Assembly: GCA_012976225.1 (NCBI GenBank)
Contig: JAAVVG010000008.1
Coordinates: 620,001-684,000 of the forward strand
From: Golubevia sp. BC0850
Lineage: Eukaryota > Basidiomycota > Exobasidiomycetes > Golubeviales > Golubeviaceae
Direction: 5' to 3'
DNA length: 64,000 bases
Both the position numbers and the translations under genes were made by a program. Position 1 is the stretch's first letter; every line of letters starts with the position of its first letter. Positions 1 to 11,110 of the stretch are shown here, piece after piece. The notes beneath the pieces are model-generated. The model saw nothing but the letters and a program-made list of their open reading frames with translations. It searched no databases and was not told the DNA's origin.

Positions 1-1076
1 CCAACTGTTCAGATCGGAATTGTCAATCATCCAAAAGCCAAGCGTCTACCTCAGAAAGTCCGAGTAGCAGTAGCAGCCTCTGCTCCCACTGCTGCTCTTC
101 TAGGTCAAATGGAATCTCTCAATCTCGAACCAGTCCATGTCTATGGTCTCACTGAGACCTATGGCCCTTTCACCAGAAGATATGCTGATCCATCTTGGGC
201 CACGCTTTCAGTCGAAGAACGTGCTCGACTATCTGCAAGACAAGGACATGGATTCTTGACCTCTGATGAAGCTAGAGTAGTCAAATCAGATGAAGAGGGG
301 AATACTATCTTCGATGGTCAATTGAGAGATGTAGAGATGAATGGGAAAGAATCAGGCGAAATCATTACTAGAGGGAACTTAGTGATGATGGAATACTACA
401 ACGATAAAGAAGCTACCAAGAAGGTTATGAGAAATGGCTGGTTCCATACTGGGGATGTGGGAGTAAGGATGGAAGGTGGGGAGATCAACATTCTTGATCG
501 TTCGAAAGATATTATCATTAGTGGAGGTGAGTGAAACGTCATAGAGGACTTGATGGAACTTCTTCGTTTCGCGAGACTGGCTAATATCTGCCTGCTTCTT
601 CGTGCTTCATCTTCAGGTGAGAACATTTCTTCTTTGATGGTCGAGCAAGAGCTATCTTCACACGCGCACGTTCTAGAATGCTGTGTTGTGGCTAGAGCAC
701 ATAAGAAGTGGGGAGAAAGAGGTCATGCAACTGTGGTTCTCAAGTTGAATGCTCCAAAGAAATCAGGAGAAGAATGGGAGAAGGAACTCAAGGCTCATTG
801 TAAGACTAAGATGTCTGGATTTGCTGTTCCAGAGTGGATTGAGATTGTCGAGGAGTTGCCAAAGACTAGCACTGGAAGTGAGTACAACGAACAGAGAGAT
901 GAAAGAGGAAGGAATCGGGCAAAGCAGAATTGATCACAGTTGAGAAGTGGGAGATGCACTTCTTCAGTTGGAAAGTAATTGAATGCTGACTTTGTTTCCC
1001 TTCCGATCTCTGCCATTTTCCTCCTTTCTCAGAAGTGCAAAAGAACGTTCTGCGTCAAAGGATGGCAAAACTCTAA
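1..1076 (+). CDS. AMP-binding acyl-CoA synthetase, peroxisomal type (5' truncated)
   Basis: The C-terminal part of an AMP-forming acyl-CoA synthetase, which activates a carboxylic acid through an acyl-adenylate to its CoA thioester. The frame is open from the window edge, so the N-terminus lies outside. Three exons are visible: up to 526, 617-877 and 1033-1076, with GTGAGT donors and CAG acceptors. Family motifs appear in order: VYGLTETYGP (A5 region), GWFHTGDVG and DRSKDIIISGGEN (hinge), then the C-terminal catalytic lysine in KTSTGK, completed only across the second splice. The protein ends in MAKL; AKL is a recognised variant of the type 1 peroxisomal targeting signal. Substrate cannot be told from this part: short, medium or aromatic acids are all possible. 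Family assignment is firm; peroxisomal location is inferred from the tripeptide alone. Confidence 0.93.
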
Positions 1077-1507
1077 ACGGAGACAACTACTCTCTCTTTC
1101 TTAATTCCTCACCGCTTTCCCCTCCAACACGGCCTTTCCTTGACGCGCTCGATTCACAACTTTACCCTTCGGGATTTTCTCCAAGAAATCTTTTCTGTAT
1201 CTACATTACTTCTTTCATTGAATCCTACTCGGAAATTCTGAACTTTGAAATCTGCAAAAGCAGTGAGAATTTTTGGACACCTACCTTGAGGACAAAGAAA
1301 GATGGTAATTGGGACGAATGCAAAGACACAGTGAATTGCAAAAGAGGAACAGAATTTATCCGATTTCGTCGACCTGAAGAGCGCAGAAGAGTGAACGAAA
1401 GATTTTGAAGCGAGAGGGATCTAGAGAGGCGACGAGACGAGGGAGGAGACGGAAGAAGAAACTCCTCACAGTTCCAACTTCCAACTCTCTTATTATACGC
1501 TCGAAGT

Positions 1508-2698
1508 ATGTCGGATTCCGACTCCAATAATTCTTCCGATTCTTTATTCGATGAATCCAGTTCATACGCTTCAGTCATCTCTACTGTCATTCCAGCCTCC
1601 AGATCAGCACCCGACGTCCCCGGACTCTTCTTTTTTCCAAAACTTCTTCCAAAGTCTCTCTCCCATCGAGTTCTCGAAAGCATAGCGGAATGCGGTTACT
1701 TCTCTTCACTAGAAAACGAACATCAAGAGGAAAATAAGGATGGAAAGGGAAGTCGAAGCTCAAGAGGACCGAATCAAGTCATGTTGTTTGGAAGAACTCG
1801 ACATAGACATTCGGAAGATCTCGCTGGAAGAACAGAAACTGGTTTACCGAGGTGGGCAGACGAGTTAGTACTAGAATTAAGTGAAATTTTGAAAGACAAA
1901 GTAGATGAAGAGACCCATCAAGTGCTGTTTCCGGCAGATTCGAATAGGTCCACAACTTCTCATTCTTCTCCCGGTCCAAATTCAACTTCATCGAACGCCC
2001 CTCCTTCCAAACGAGCTAGAGTTTCAGAGAGTCTAGATCAGATGGATCGTAGTTCTAAACTCAAAGACGAAAGTCCAGGTGGAGAACGCGATCTTACGGA
2101 GAAGCCTCAACGTTGCACCTCGAGGCAGATGATTATCAATCTTTATCAACCTGGCCAAGGTCTATCTTCTCACGTAGATCTACCTCATAGATTTGGAGAC
2201 GGAATCATACTCTGCTCTTTTGGTAGCGGAACGGTTATGGAGTTTGAGAGGGAAGGTAAAGCTCGGGATCAAGAACCAAAGGGAAAGGATAATGAAGAAC
2301 AAGATTCAAGTGAAACTGGACATCAAACAAAGAAGAATAAATCCAAGAAGATTTTAAACCATACCACCAACGACGAAGAAGAACATTCCCATAAGAAGAG
2401 GACAGAAAATTCACACCCGGAGAAGAAAGCTCTTTACCTATCTCCACTCTCAGTCTTAATCTTAAAGAAAGAAGCCAGGTACGAATGGAAGCATGGAATA
2501 AGTTCTAGATCTCACGATTGGGTCTTAGATGAGATAACCTCAAGGGATGGACATCGAGAAGGAGGGAATCTCGACTCGGACGGAGGGAATGACTGGAAGT
2601 CGAGAGCTAGTCTTCTCGAAAGAGACGGCATGCGATTGAGCATAACTATCAGATGGATGCTACCTGGTGCAGATGTTGTTGGAACAGAAGAAGATTGA
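1508..2698 (+). CDS. AlkB-like 2-oxoglutarate/Fe(II) dioxygenase
   Basis: A single-exon gene for a 396-residue AlkB-family oxygenase, which would use Fe(II) and 2-oxoglutarate for oxidative demethylation of nucleic acid or protein. The core is visible: NLYQPGQGLSSHVD carries the HxD iron ligands (about H222 and D224), YEWKHGI the distal histidine (about H329), and RLSITIR (about 376-382) the arginines that hold 2-oxoglutarate and substrate. The spacing resembles the ALKBH8 core of eukaryotes, but there is no RNA-binding or methyltransferase domain. Two long low-complexity charged inserts (roughly residues 140-200 and 245-310) break the fold, which is common in fungal members. The ATG follows a C/T-poor purine leader. 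Substrate is unknown. It is read toward the Rkm5-type gene. Confidence 0.88.
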   Translation: MSDSDSNNSSDSLFDESSSYASVISTVIPASRSAPDVPGLFFFPKLLPKSLSHRVLESIAECGYFSSLENEHQEENKDGKGSRSSRGPNQVMLFGRTRHRHSEDLAGRTETGLPRWADELVLELSEILKDKVDEETHQVLFPADSNRSTTSHSSPGPNSTSSNAPPSKRARVSESLDQMDRSSKLKDESPGGERDLTEKPQRCTSRQMIINLYQPGQGLSSHVDLPHRFGDGIILCSFGSGTVMEFEREGKARDQEPKGKDNEEQDSSETGHQTKKNKSKKILNHTTNDEEEHSHKKRTENSHPEKKALYLSPLSVLILKKEARYEWKHGISSRSHDWVLDEITSRDGHREGGNLDSDGGNDWKSRASLLERDGMRLSITIRWMLPGADVVGTEED

Positions 2699-2813
2699 TA
2701 GACGAAAGACTCGCGAGAGAAAGCATTAGATTGACTGGGGAGGCAGAACAAGACGAAACAAGGAATGAAATAGCCACTCTCAATCTTATCGATGCACCAT
2801 TTGATTAAAAGAA

Positions 2814-2940
2814 ATCTAAAGCCTCTTCGGATCGGAGCCGTAAGTAGGAAGAAAATCTTCGATAATCCTCAGCCCATCGATTGCTTCGTCTCGCCTTCAA
2901 CCTCCTGATCTTCCTCTCCTGGTTCTCTTTCCCAAATCGC
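2814..2940 (-). pseudogene. Relic of the 3' end of an unidentified gene family
   Basis: Read leftward, this stretch resembles 48521-48665 in sequence (both contain TTCGGATCGG, AGAATCTTC-like and GCCTTCAACCTCC blocks) and in translation. Both end in a tail of the form LPTYGxDPxR followed by a stop, preceded by an acidic DQE...EVEGE segment. Here the acidic segment and the tail are in different frames, so the copy is broken. It lies between the stops of two convergent genes, where no functional gene would fit. The larger copy sits next to leucine-rich-like relics. I do not recognise the family. Confidence 0.5.
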
Positions 2941-3226
2941 CTTTCCTGTTTCTTTTCCAATTCCTAGTATGCAGGTGGCAATTCAGTAAAGTTGAACGTA
3001 CATCAGATATGTCAGAAATACGTCAAAAACGACGAAACTGAACTGTTTGTCGCAACACGAGATCAGTGCGGAAAGGTTATTTGGACCAGGACAGCTATGC
3101 TCTGTGGATTGATTCTATTGGTCGATCGTCTACAAGATGAATTTACAATGAAGAGAAACGGTGATTTACGATGTGATGAAAGAAAATTGAAGTGTTTGGT
3201 GATACAGAAGCTCGACTTGTTGACAG

Positions 3227-4617
3227 CTAAATTCTCCAAGCAACCCAAAGTGCGAAACCTTTTCCCATCGTTCCTAATCTTTGTCTTATCTCCTCGTCCA
3301 AAAGATCATCTCCCAATTCTTCATTCTCCAGGCTTCTAATCCTCCACCTGTTCTGATCCTCTCCATGTTGTTCATCGAAACTTAACCATTCTGACAAGAA
3401 TTCACGGACCATCTCTTCTGATCTCAATTCTATGACCAAAAGAACGAGAGTATGATTGGGTTCAGTCAGGAGATTTAGGGTTGAGATTAAAGGTTGGAAG
3501 AGCACCGGATTGAATATACAATCTAGGGAGATGATTAAAGAAGGATAGGTAAAACTTGGAGGTGTGGAATGTAGAGAAATGAGGTTGGAAGTTGATCTGT
3601 TGTTGACTTCTTCTTGGCTTCTTGGATTAAAAGAGAAGAAAAGGTTCTTCCTTAGAGTGAAAATCATTCTCTCGTTTTTAGATTTGAGTAGTTCATGTGC
3701 TTCATTCCAATCCAGCTCTTTTGCAGAGATCTGCAACCTGGAAGATCCGTCGTTCAAGTTCAGCCTGTTCAAGTTCTTCTCCAAGATTGGGATCGAACTC
3801 TCTTGATCCGTCGATACCCAAGAGCAAAGAAGCTCCTCTGAAATGCTCTTAAACTCAGAGTGGTTGAAAATCAAGCTCGGTAGGACTCCAGTACCTGAAC
3901 CTATTTCAAGAACATTGGATCTTTTGAAGTTGGGTAAAGAAATGAGAGGCTTGAAGATGGAATGCCGATTAGAAGGCGATAGAAGATAGACCCACTGTTT
4001 CAGTAGAGTGTGAGAGAAGATTACGCTAGGAGTAGGGGAGAGAAGAGAGGGCATAAGTGACAATTGGAGGCAACGGAAAAATTGGAAGAAGTAGTTTAGA
4101 CTGACCTACTTCTCCAAATTACACTACCCGTGTCACCTGCAACAGAGCGTAGACTGGTAGACTATAGACACAGAGAAAAATTAACCAAAGTTTTTCGAGG
4201 GATGGTAAGGCAGAATAGACTCACGTCTTGGTGCAAAGTGACTTGCAGATTCGAGTCCTCTCGATTAGGCTCTTTCTTCTTCCTATTCGCGACAAATTTT
4301 GCAGTCTTTGCTGAGTGCTTACTCTTTGAAGATGCCTGCTGTTGAGGCTGATGATGATCCTGATCCAGAGTCTCGACGAGAGGGGATGAGGTGGATTTCG
4401 AGTCGAGATCGAGAGAGATGGAAAGTAGATCATGAGAGTTGTTGAGGTATCCTAGTCCATATTGACCAACTGCTGGAGGAGAAAGAGTGTACAAAAGAAA
4501 GATTTCTTCATCTGCATCTGTAACTTGACGAGAGTTTTCTTCAGAGATTGGGATCAGAGTTGGATTTGGCTGATCTGCAAGAGCAGAAGATGAAGAAGTT
4601 GCATTTTGCTGGGCCAT
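3227..4617 (-). CDS. Protein-lysine methyltransferase, Rkm5/VCPKMT (METTL21) type
   Basis: A three-exon gene (4225-4617, 4106-4161, 3227-4025) giving 415 residues. The small middle exon is supported by what it encodes: LRSVAGDTGSVIWRSS across both splices reproduces the DTGSVxW segment typical of this family. Before it stands EEIFLLYTL...GLGYLN, the N-terminal strand region of Rkm5. After it come VLEIGSGTG (SAM-binding motif I) and the family's DCIFNP post-motif near residue 318. Known relatives monomethylate or trimethylate lysines of ribosomal proteins (Rkm5) or of VCP; which target applies here is not visible. The start ATG is 249 bp from the divergently read GH63 gene. A 26-residue stretch between motif I and the post-motif is low-complexity. 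Confidence 0.9.
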
Positions 4618-4866
4618 CGATGGAAAGCTTCTTACTTAATTTGATATTGAATTGAAATTTGGGGTTCGGTGAGAAGAAAGGAGAGAAGGGGGAATCGAAG
4701 AAAGGGTCCAGTTTCAATTTCAAGGTGCGACAAGAGGTTTCTCAACAAGTTGTTCTCCCTTCTCCTCCCTCCTTCCCAAACTCTTCTTCCTTCACCTAGA
4801 AACTTCTCTCAATAGCAGCGAAGGATTGCCTGATAGTATCAGTGGAGTCAAAGCAAGTGTTCCATC
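4618..4866. promoter_or_regulatory. Divergent promoter of the methyltransferase and GH63 genes
   Basis: A 249-bp gap between two start codons pointing apart. It holds a C/T-rich block (about 4738-4800) that is the leader side of the GH63 gene. No TATA box is obvious. Confidence 0.5.
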
Positions 4867-7800
4867 ATGTCTCAAATCAACCATGATGGTAGATCCACTC
4901 CAACTCCTCACGATTATCCCTCTGAAGATTTGAAGATCAAGATTCCTGGAAGAATGGAGGAAGAAGATCATCGTTCTTCAACAAAACCAAAGAAGAAACA
5001 ACAGCACCGTGAGTTCCATTTCACAACAACTTCAAGGGATCAAGAGGGACGGAAGCAGAGGTTCAAAGCTGATTGAAGCGGAAGGTGGGGCTCCACAAGC
5101 GTTGATAAGGACGAACAGGATTCTCTCCTTCCAAACTCTTCGATTCTCTTTTCTTCTGGCCTGACACTCTCTCATTCTCTTATCTACTCTCTCCTATTCT
5201 CTTACCTTGCTATTACCTTCCCTTCTCGCTTTTCCCTTGCTCTCTCTGCCCTCTCCCTCTAGGCAAGGAATCGAGCAGCAACTTGGAGTACATTCCTCAC
5301 CAAGTCTCAAAACCTTCCTCCTTCCACTCTAGAGATTCAGTCTTAACACACCAACCAGAATACGCTGATCAGAACAGTCAATACAAGGTACGTCCCTTCT
5401 TCCTCCTTATCCCCTTCCATCAGGGCACGATCCCAAATTCCTCCCTCTTCCCTTCTCAAAGATCTCGTCCTTAACTCCACCTCTCTCCTTTCCTCCCCCT
5501 CACCTTCCAGAATCCTTCTCATTACTCAGCTCGTCCTCAGACATACCACAGGAAATCGTTCTCTGCAATGTCTCCTTCTCAACCAGCCCCATTATCTCAT
5601 CATCGTCAGGAATCTTCCGAGCAAGACGTAGGTCATGGAAGAGGTCCAACCTCTGTCATGGACAGAGCTGTAGAAGAGAACGCTACTGATCATAGCTGGA
5701 ATACTGTTGAGGAAAGAAGATTGGAGGAAGATTTGAAGAAGCAAAAGTACTGGAGGAGGTGGGGTCCTTACCTCAGTGAAAGACAATGGGTGAGTTTCGA
5801 AATCAAAGTTTCCAAATGTGAGAAGAGGGGTTGAGGGGCCATTGCGTTCGGCGAATGACAGTCAAGCGGCGCTGTTTGTGAAACGATTAGAGATGGAATA
5901 ATTTGAAGAACCTGGAGCTTTAGTTGGAGGGGAGACAGCAGAGATTTGGGTTGGGGAAGTAACACCTACTTCGAAATCAGCACACATCTAACTCTCCGGC
6001 GCCTCTTCACCTCCATCTCCCCCTCTCTTTCTCAGGCTACTGTTCGTGAGGACTACTCTTCGAATGGTGACGCCTGGTCTCATTTCCCTCATGAGCACGC
6101 TCGTTCTCGTACCTACAGGTGGGGTGAAGATGGAATCGCTGGAATCTGTGACAATCACTGCAGGCTCGGTTTCAGTCTCGCTCTCTGGAACGGAAAGGAC
6201 AGAATGCTCAAGGAAAGGCTGTTTGGTCTAGCTAACAACCAAGGTAAGTCCTAATCCATTTCGATCTTGCACGAGGTAGCAAAAGAGGAGGAGGATTAGA
6301 AGAACCCCTCTTGTAGCTCTCCCGTCCCCTTCTCCTCATTGATCTGACTGCTCAAGCCTGTTTTCTCTTTCTCTACTCACTCAGGAAACCATGGAGAAGA
6401 TGTCAAGGAGCTGTACTGGTATCTCGATTCTACTCCTACTCATAGTTATATGAAGATGCTTTACAAGTACCCTCAAGAGAACTACCCTTACGAGCAGCTG
6501 GTCCGCGAGTCTCAAAATCGTAGTAGAGACGTAGCTGAGTACGAGATTACCGACACCGACCTGTTCGATGACAACAGGTACTGGGATGTCTTCGTCGAGG
6601 TGAGTAAGCGGAAGTAGATCGCAAGGGACCGAGTCCCGACAAGCTACATGCCGCTCATCTTTCTTTCATTATCTTCCTCACTCTTTCCTTCAACAGTACG
6701 CCAAAGATGAAGACGAGGTTGACGCCATGTCGATTCGTATCAGCGCATACAATCGTGGACCTGACCCAGCCGACCTTCACATCATTCCTCAAATGTTCTT
6801 CAAGAACTATTGGTTCTGGCCAAAGGAGGAGCCAGCCAAACCAGAGATGAAGCAGGTGGATGACTACGTTATCCAAACCGATCACAAGGACCTTGGACGT
6901 TCTTACCTCTACTGTTCGACCTCTCCAGCTCCTTCCGCCCCTCCTCGCAGACGTGGAGAAGCTCCTGAGCCAATCAACGATGAGGAGGTCATCCCTACTC
7001 TTCTCTTCACTGAGAACGAGACCAACTTCGAGAGACTCTACAATGGTCAGAATAAGAACACGTACGCCAAGGACGCTTTCCACGATCACATCGTCCCAGC
7101 TCATCGAATGGAGAAGGATCGTCCTCAACCAGTTCGCAAGACTCGTAAAGTCAAGAAGACCATCACCAAGTTGGTCAAGAAGTTCAAAGCTGCTTCTCTG
7201 AAGACGAATGGAGACTCAGCGAAGACCAATGGCGTCAACGGTCACGCTTCCTCCAACGGTACTGATGACGGAGAGAGCACTGCTGGAGAGGATGACGACG
7301 AAGAGGAGATCCGAGAGGAGATCGAAGAAGACGAGGAATACTACGAGCTTCCTGAAGACACTACTCCAAGTCGTGACTACGTCAACCCGGAGAAGAAGGG
7401 AACCAAGGCTGGAGCTCACTACGTATTCGAGCAGGTTCCAGGAAACGGAGGATGTGCCGTCGTCAGAATGAAGTTGACTCCTAAGACTCCAAAGGAAGAT
7501 CCTTCCATCAACGACGATGAGCAATTCGACGCTGTGGTCGAGAAGAGAATCCACGAAGCCGACGAGTTCTACACTCGTATCGCTAGTGGTCCTATTTCTG
7601 ACGAGATGAAAGCTATCATGAGACAAGCTCTCGCTGGAATGCTTTGGTGAGTAGACGAAGAGAAGTTAGGAAGGGACTGGGCCTGTGAGAGCACTCGGAG
7701 CTGACTTTTCTTCTTTCTTCATCATCTTTTCCCCTTCTATAGGAACAAGCAATTCTACGCCTTCATTCAGCCAGACTGGCTCAAGGGAGATCCAGGTCAA

Positions 7801-9626
7801 CCACCTCCACCTTCAGAGCGTAAGAACGTCAGGAATAAGGAATGGAGACATCTTCACATGGAGGACGTTCTCTCGATGCCAGACAAGTGGGAGTATCCTT
7901 TCCCAGCCGTTTGGGATACCGCTTTCCATTGCATTCCTCTAGCCATGGTCGATCCTACCTACGCCAAGAAGCAGCTCGATCTCTTCACCAGAGAATGGTA
8001 CATGAAGCCAGACGGAGCTCTCCCAGCTTACGAATGGAACTTCAGTGACGTCAATCCTCCCGTCCACGCCTGGTCTACCTTCAGAGTCTTCAAGATCGAA
8101 CGTAAGATGTACGGACGTGAAGATGTTGACTTCTTGGAAAGAGTCTTCCAAAAACTGCTCATCAACTTCACCTGGTGGGTGAACCGAAAGGATTCTAGCG
8201 GATCCAACGTCTTCGAGGGAGGCTTCTTAGGTCTAGATAACATCGGACCTTTCAACAGATCTGAGCCTCTCCCCACCGGAGGAGTTCTCCGTCAAGCCGA
8301 TGGAACCGCTTGGATGGCTTTCTACGCTCTCAACATGCTCAACATGGCTCTCGAGTTAGCCAAGCACAATCCTACCTACGAAGATATCGCTTCCAAGTTC
8401 TTCGAGCACTTCGTCTTCATCTCTGATGCCATGACCTTCAAGGACTCGGACGAAGAAGGTGTCAGTCTTTGGAGTGAGGAAGACGGATTCTACTACGATG
8501 CTATTCAGTGGGAACCAGGTCACTCTCAAGTCATTCCAGTTAAGAGTTTGGTAGGTCTGATCCCTCTCTACGCCACTTTGACTTTGGAACCATCTACTCT
8601 CAAAAGGTTCCCAAGCTTCGCCAAGCGTATGCAATGGTTCTTGGACAACAGGCCGGAAATGTCTCACCGTAACATCGCCAACATGCGTGTTCCAGGTCGT
8701 GGAGATCGTCGTCTTCTTGCCATGGTCAGCAGAGAACGTCTAGAGTTGATCCTCAAGCGTATGCTCGATGAGACTGTGAGTAGAATCAGAGAACAATTGG
8801 AATCTTCGTACGTTCACTGACATGTTCTGTTTCCCTCTCCCTCCCCATCACAGGAATTCTTGAGTCCTTACGGCATCAGGTCTCTTTCCAAGTACCACCA
8901 AGAGCATCCTTTCCACTGCAACGTTAATGGAGAAGACTTTGGAGTTGGATACTGGGCTGGTGACAGTCACAGTCCTATGTTTGGTGGAAACTCGAACTGG
9001 AGAGGACCAGTCTGGTACGCGGTCAACTTCTTGTTGGTTGAATCTCTCCAAAGATTCTACCAATACTACGGAGAAGACTTCAAGATCGAATGCCCAACTG
9101 GAAGTGGTGACTTCATGCATCTAGGTCACGTTGCAGAAGAGCTTCAGCATCGTCTAATGGGTCTCTTCTCGAAGGACGACCAGGGACGTAGACCGTGCAA
9201 CGGTGGAGTTCCAATGCTAGACTACGATCCAAACTTCCGTAACTACGTTCACTTCCACGAGTTCTTCCACGGAGACGTTGGAAAAGGTCTCGGAGCTAGT
9301 CATCAATGTGGTTGGACTGGATTGGTTGCCTACTCGATCATGAGCGCTGGTACCACTTACAAGTTACCAAACACTCCTCGTACTCCTCGCTCTACTGCTG
9401 CTCACTACTTGTGAGTATCAAAAGCGCAATCCATCTCGTTTCTCATCTCTTGTGGTGAACTTTCACTGACTTCTCCTTTCTCGCCTTTCTCCTTCGCAGC
9501 GACGAGCATCTCACTGACGCAGATGGAAAGACAGACATCGATGGAAAGTCAGATGCTGGAGGTTCTCAATACTCAGTTCCTTACTCCGCTAGCTTCTCCC
9601 GTCCTCCTTCCCCAGACGAGCTTTAG
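4867..9626 (+). CDS. Glycoside hydrolase family 63 protein
   Basis: Nine exons (4867-5008, 5263-5387, 5511-5789, 6036-6243, 6385-6599, 6697-7646, 7743-8775, 8854-9410, 9500-9626) encode 1211 residues. The match is to the large soluble GH63 proteins of fungi and bacteria, (alpha/alpha)6-barrel inverting alpha-glucosidases, rather than ER glucosidase I: no signal peptide or membrane anchor is seen. Family blocks: [16 protein letters not shown] near residue 205, [19 protein letters not shown], and [20 protein letters not shown] near the C-terminus, where the conserved HEFFHGD is a candidate for the catalytic base region. Residues about 472-551 form a lysine-rich then acidic insert that is probably disordered. 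The N-terminal 110 residues are also low-complexity. Cytosolic glucan or glucoside processing is likely; the natural substrate is unknown. Confidence 0.93.
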
Positions 9627-10650
9627 TCAAATGTCAATAGATGTAGATAGATCATCATTCACGTTTCTTTTCTCATTCACTTAAGTCTCTTTCCCCATCA
9701 AACCTACCCTCAACTCATCCCCTTTCTTTTCCTGTGTTTCGTAATAGACTCAAACCCCCCAACTACCCTACCCCAATGTTCGAAAGAAGGAATCAAAATT
9801 CAAGGTTTTACCAGGTCAACAAGTTTTTCCCGAAATCAAAATAGTAAGCAATTCGTCTACAAAAGAGTGAAGAGTTTCGCTTGATTTTGAGCTCAGCAGA
9901 TCGAAAGGAGGAAAGCGAGAGGATGGAAGACAAGAACAAGCTCGAAAATTTTCCTTCTCTTGTTTTCTTCTCTCCATCCCTCTTTCTTCAACCATAACTT
10001 TTGGATGTCTCCCTCTACACTCTTTCTTTCTCCCTCTTTCCATCCACTTTCAATCGCACTCTCTTCGTTCCATCCATCTCATTCGAAAGTCTATCGATCA
10101 ATGACCGTATCACCAAATCCTTCCCGTTTCTTTCGACTTGATTTCAGCTTCCCTCTCCTAGTTAACCAAACTCGAGATGGTATGATTTCCAACTGAAGAT
10201 TCGTTCTCTCGGACTGGGAGATGCAGGGTGATTAGAAGACTATAAAATCAGATTCATGGCGGATGAAGATTCTGTCACAGGGGATGAGTGTAGCCGAGTC
10301 TCCGACCCCTGATCTTCTCTCTTTCTCTCTTGTCTTCTCTCCCTTTCTCCCGTTCTTCTCTCTCCTCAACTTCTCCTTCTCTCTCTTCTAAGTTTCCCTT
10401 TTTAGCTGCGCTCGCTCGTTCCCCTCCTCACTCTCGGCTTCCGCATCTTGGCCTTGTGCCGTCTCCTTTCCTATATAAACTTCGCCTTCTTGTAACTCCT
10501 TTTCCCTTTTCATCATCCGTTAATTTCACCATCTCCCTCTTTCAACCTCCTTTCAGACTTACTTTAGCCCTTCAACACCTCGTGTCTTGACTTCCAACCT
10601 CGCCCTTTCGACCAGTGTCGCCCTCTAACAGATTCGAAAGTTGGACATCC
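9627..10650 (+). promoter_or_regulatory. 3' UTR of GH63 gene and TATA-bearing promoter region
   Basis: No gene is supported in this kilobase. The first part is the presumed GH63 3' UTR. Two TATA-like boxes face right, TATAAAATC at 10241 and TATATAAAC at 10472. Between them and to 10590 lies a long C/T-rich tract (about 10310-10580), the usual leader or core-promoter signature in this window. A rightward transcript starting near 10500-10600 is inferred, leading into the small secreted protein candidate. Confidence 0.5.
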
Positions 10651-10701
10651 ATGATGCATCCCATGTCAACTCCTTCTCTTTTACGCATTTGTACTTCTTG
10701 A
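10651..10701 (+). other. Upstream ORF overlapping the start of the next coding region
   Basis: ATGATGCATCCC opens a 16-codon ORF whose stop TGA shares its last base with the ATG of the candidate secreted protein (TGATG at 10699-10703). Such stop/start overlap is a known arrangement for termination-reinitiation. Whether it is translated is unknown. Confidence 0.4.
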
Positions 10702-10965
10702 TGCGTGGTCTCTACATTGTGTACCTTCTTCTCTTCCTTTCTCGAACAGCTCTAGCTTCAAGGAGGAGATCTGAAAGGAGTAAAGGTGAGTCCCTCTCGG
10801 TGGTCTTGAACAGAATCGCTCCTCCTTTTCTGGATCCAAACAGCAGAGACAGGAAAGTTGAACCATGTATGTAGCAGTAGCGTAGGTCAGCCTTCTTGGT
10901 ACACAGCTTTGGGCCTACTTCAAGGTTCATCAGGATCTGATATCGGGTCTAGCGATTTGTGTTAG
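10701..10965 (+). CDS. Candidate small secreted protein, two exons
   Basis: Proposed exons 10701-10785 and 10844-10965 give 68 residues. The first exon encodes a signal-peptide-like start (MRG, then hydrophobic LYIVYLLLFLS, then TALAS), followed by a basic RRRSERSK stretch. The 58-nt intron has a GTGAGT donor and a CAG acceptor, within the usual size range here. The second exon adds a Gly/Ser-rich tail with two cysteines, the last residue being cysteine. I recognise no family. In favour: promoter with TATA boxes and C/T tract upstream, proper splice sites, and a frame open to a single stop. Against: shortness, no homologue recalled, and a uORF before it. If the terminal cysteine were part of a longer spliced tail, other endings are possible. 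Confidence 0.42.
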
Positions 10966-11110
10966 TGAAGCCATGAAATGCGAGCGACTGAAGAATCGCA
11001 CACCAATCTGTTATGAGATTGAAAAGTGACAGAGAATGCTTTCATGTGATAGTGAAGAATAAAGTACAGCGTTGAAAGAGAGGTTGGGAAAGTCTCATTT
11101 TGCGATTGAA

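Noticed and set aside
3227-4063. Methyltransferase read as a separate single-exon gene
   Set aside because: Its start codon would be TTG or a late ATG inside what is an intron. Splicing to the upstream exons restores the family N-terminus and the DTGSVIW motif.
6655-7626. Long open frames antisense to the GH63 exons
   Set aside because: They mirror GH63 codons exactly, lack splice or start support and contain no domain; the plus-strand protein is a clear family match.
10255-10315. C/D snoRNA-like sequence (GGATGAAG ... CCTGATC)
   Set aside because: The C box departs from RTGATGA and no flanking stem was found; it lies inside the promoter of the small secreted gene.
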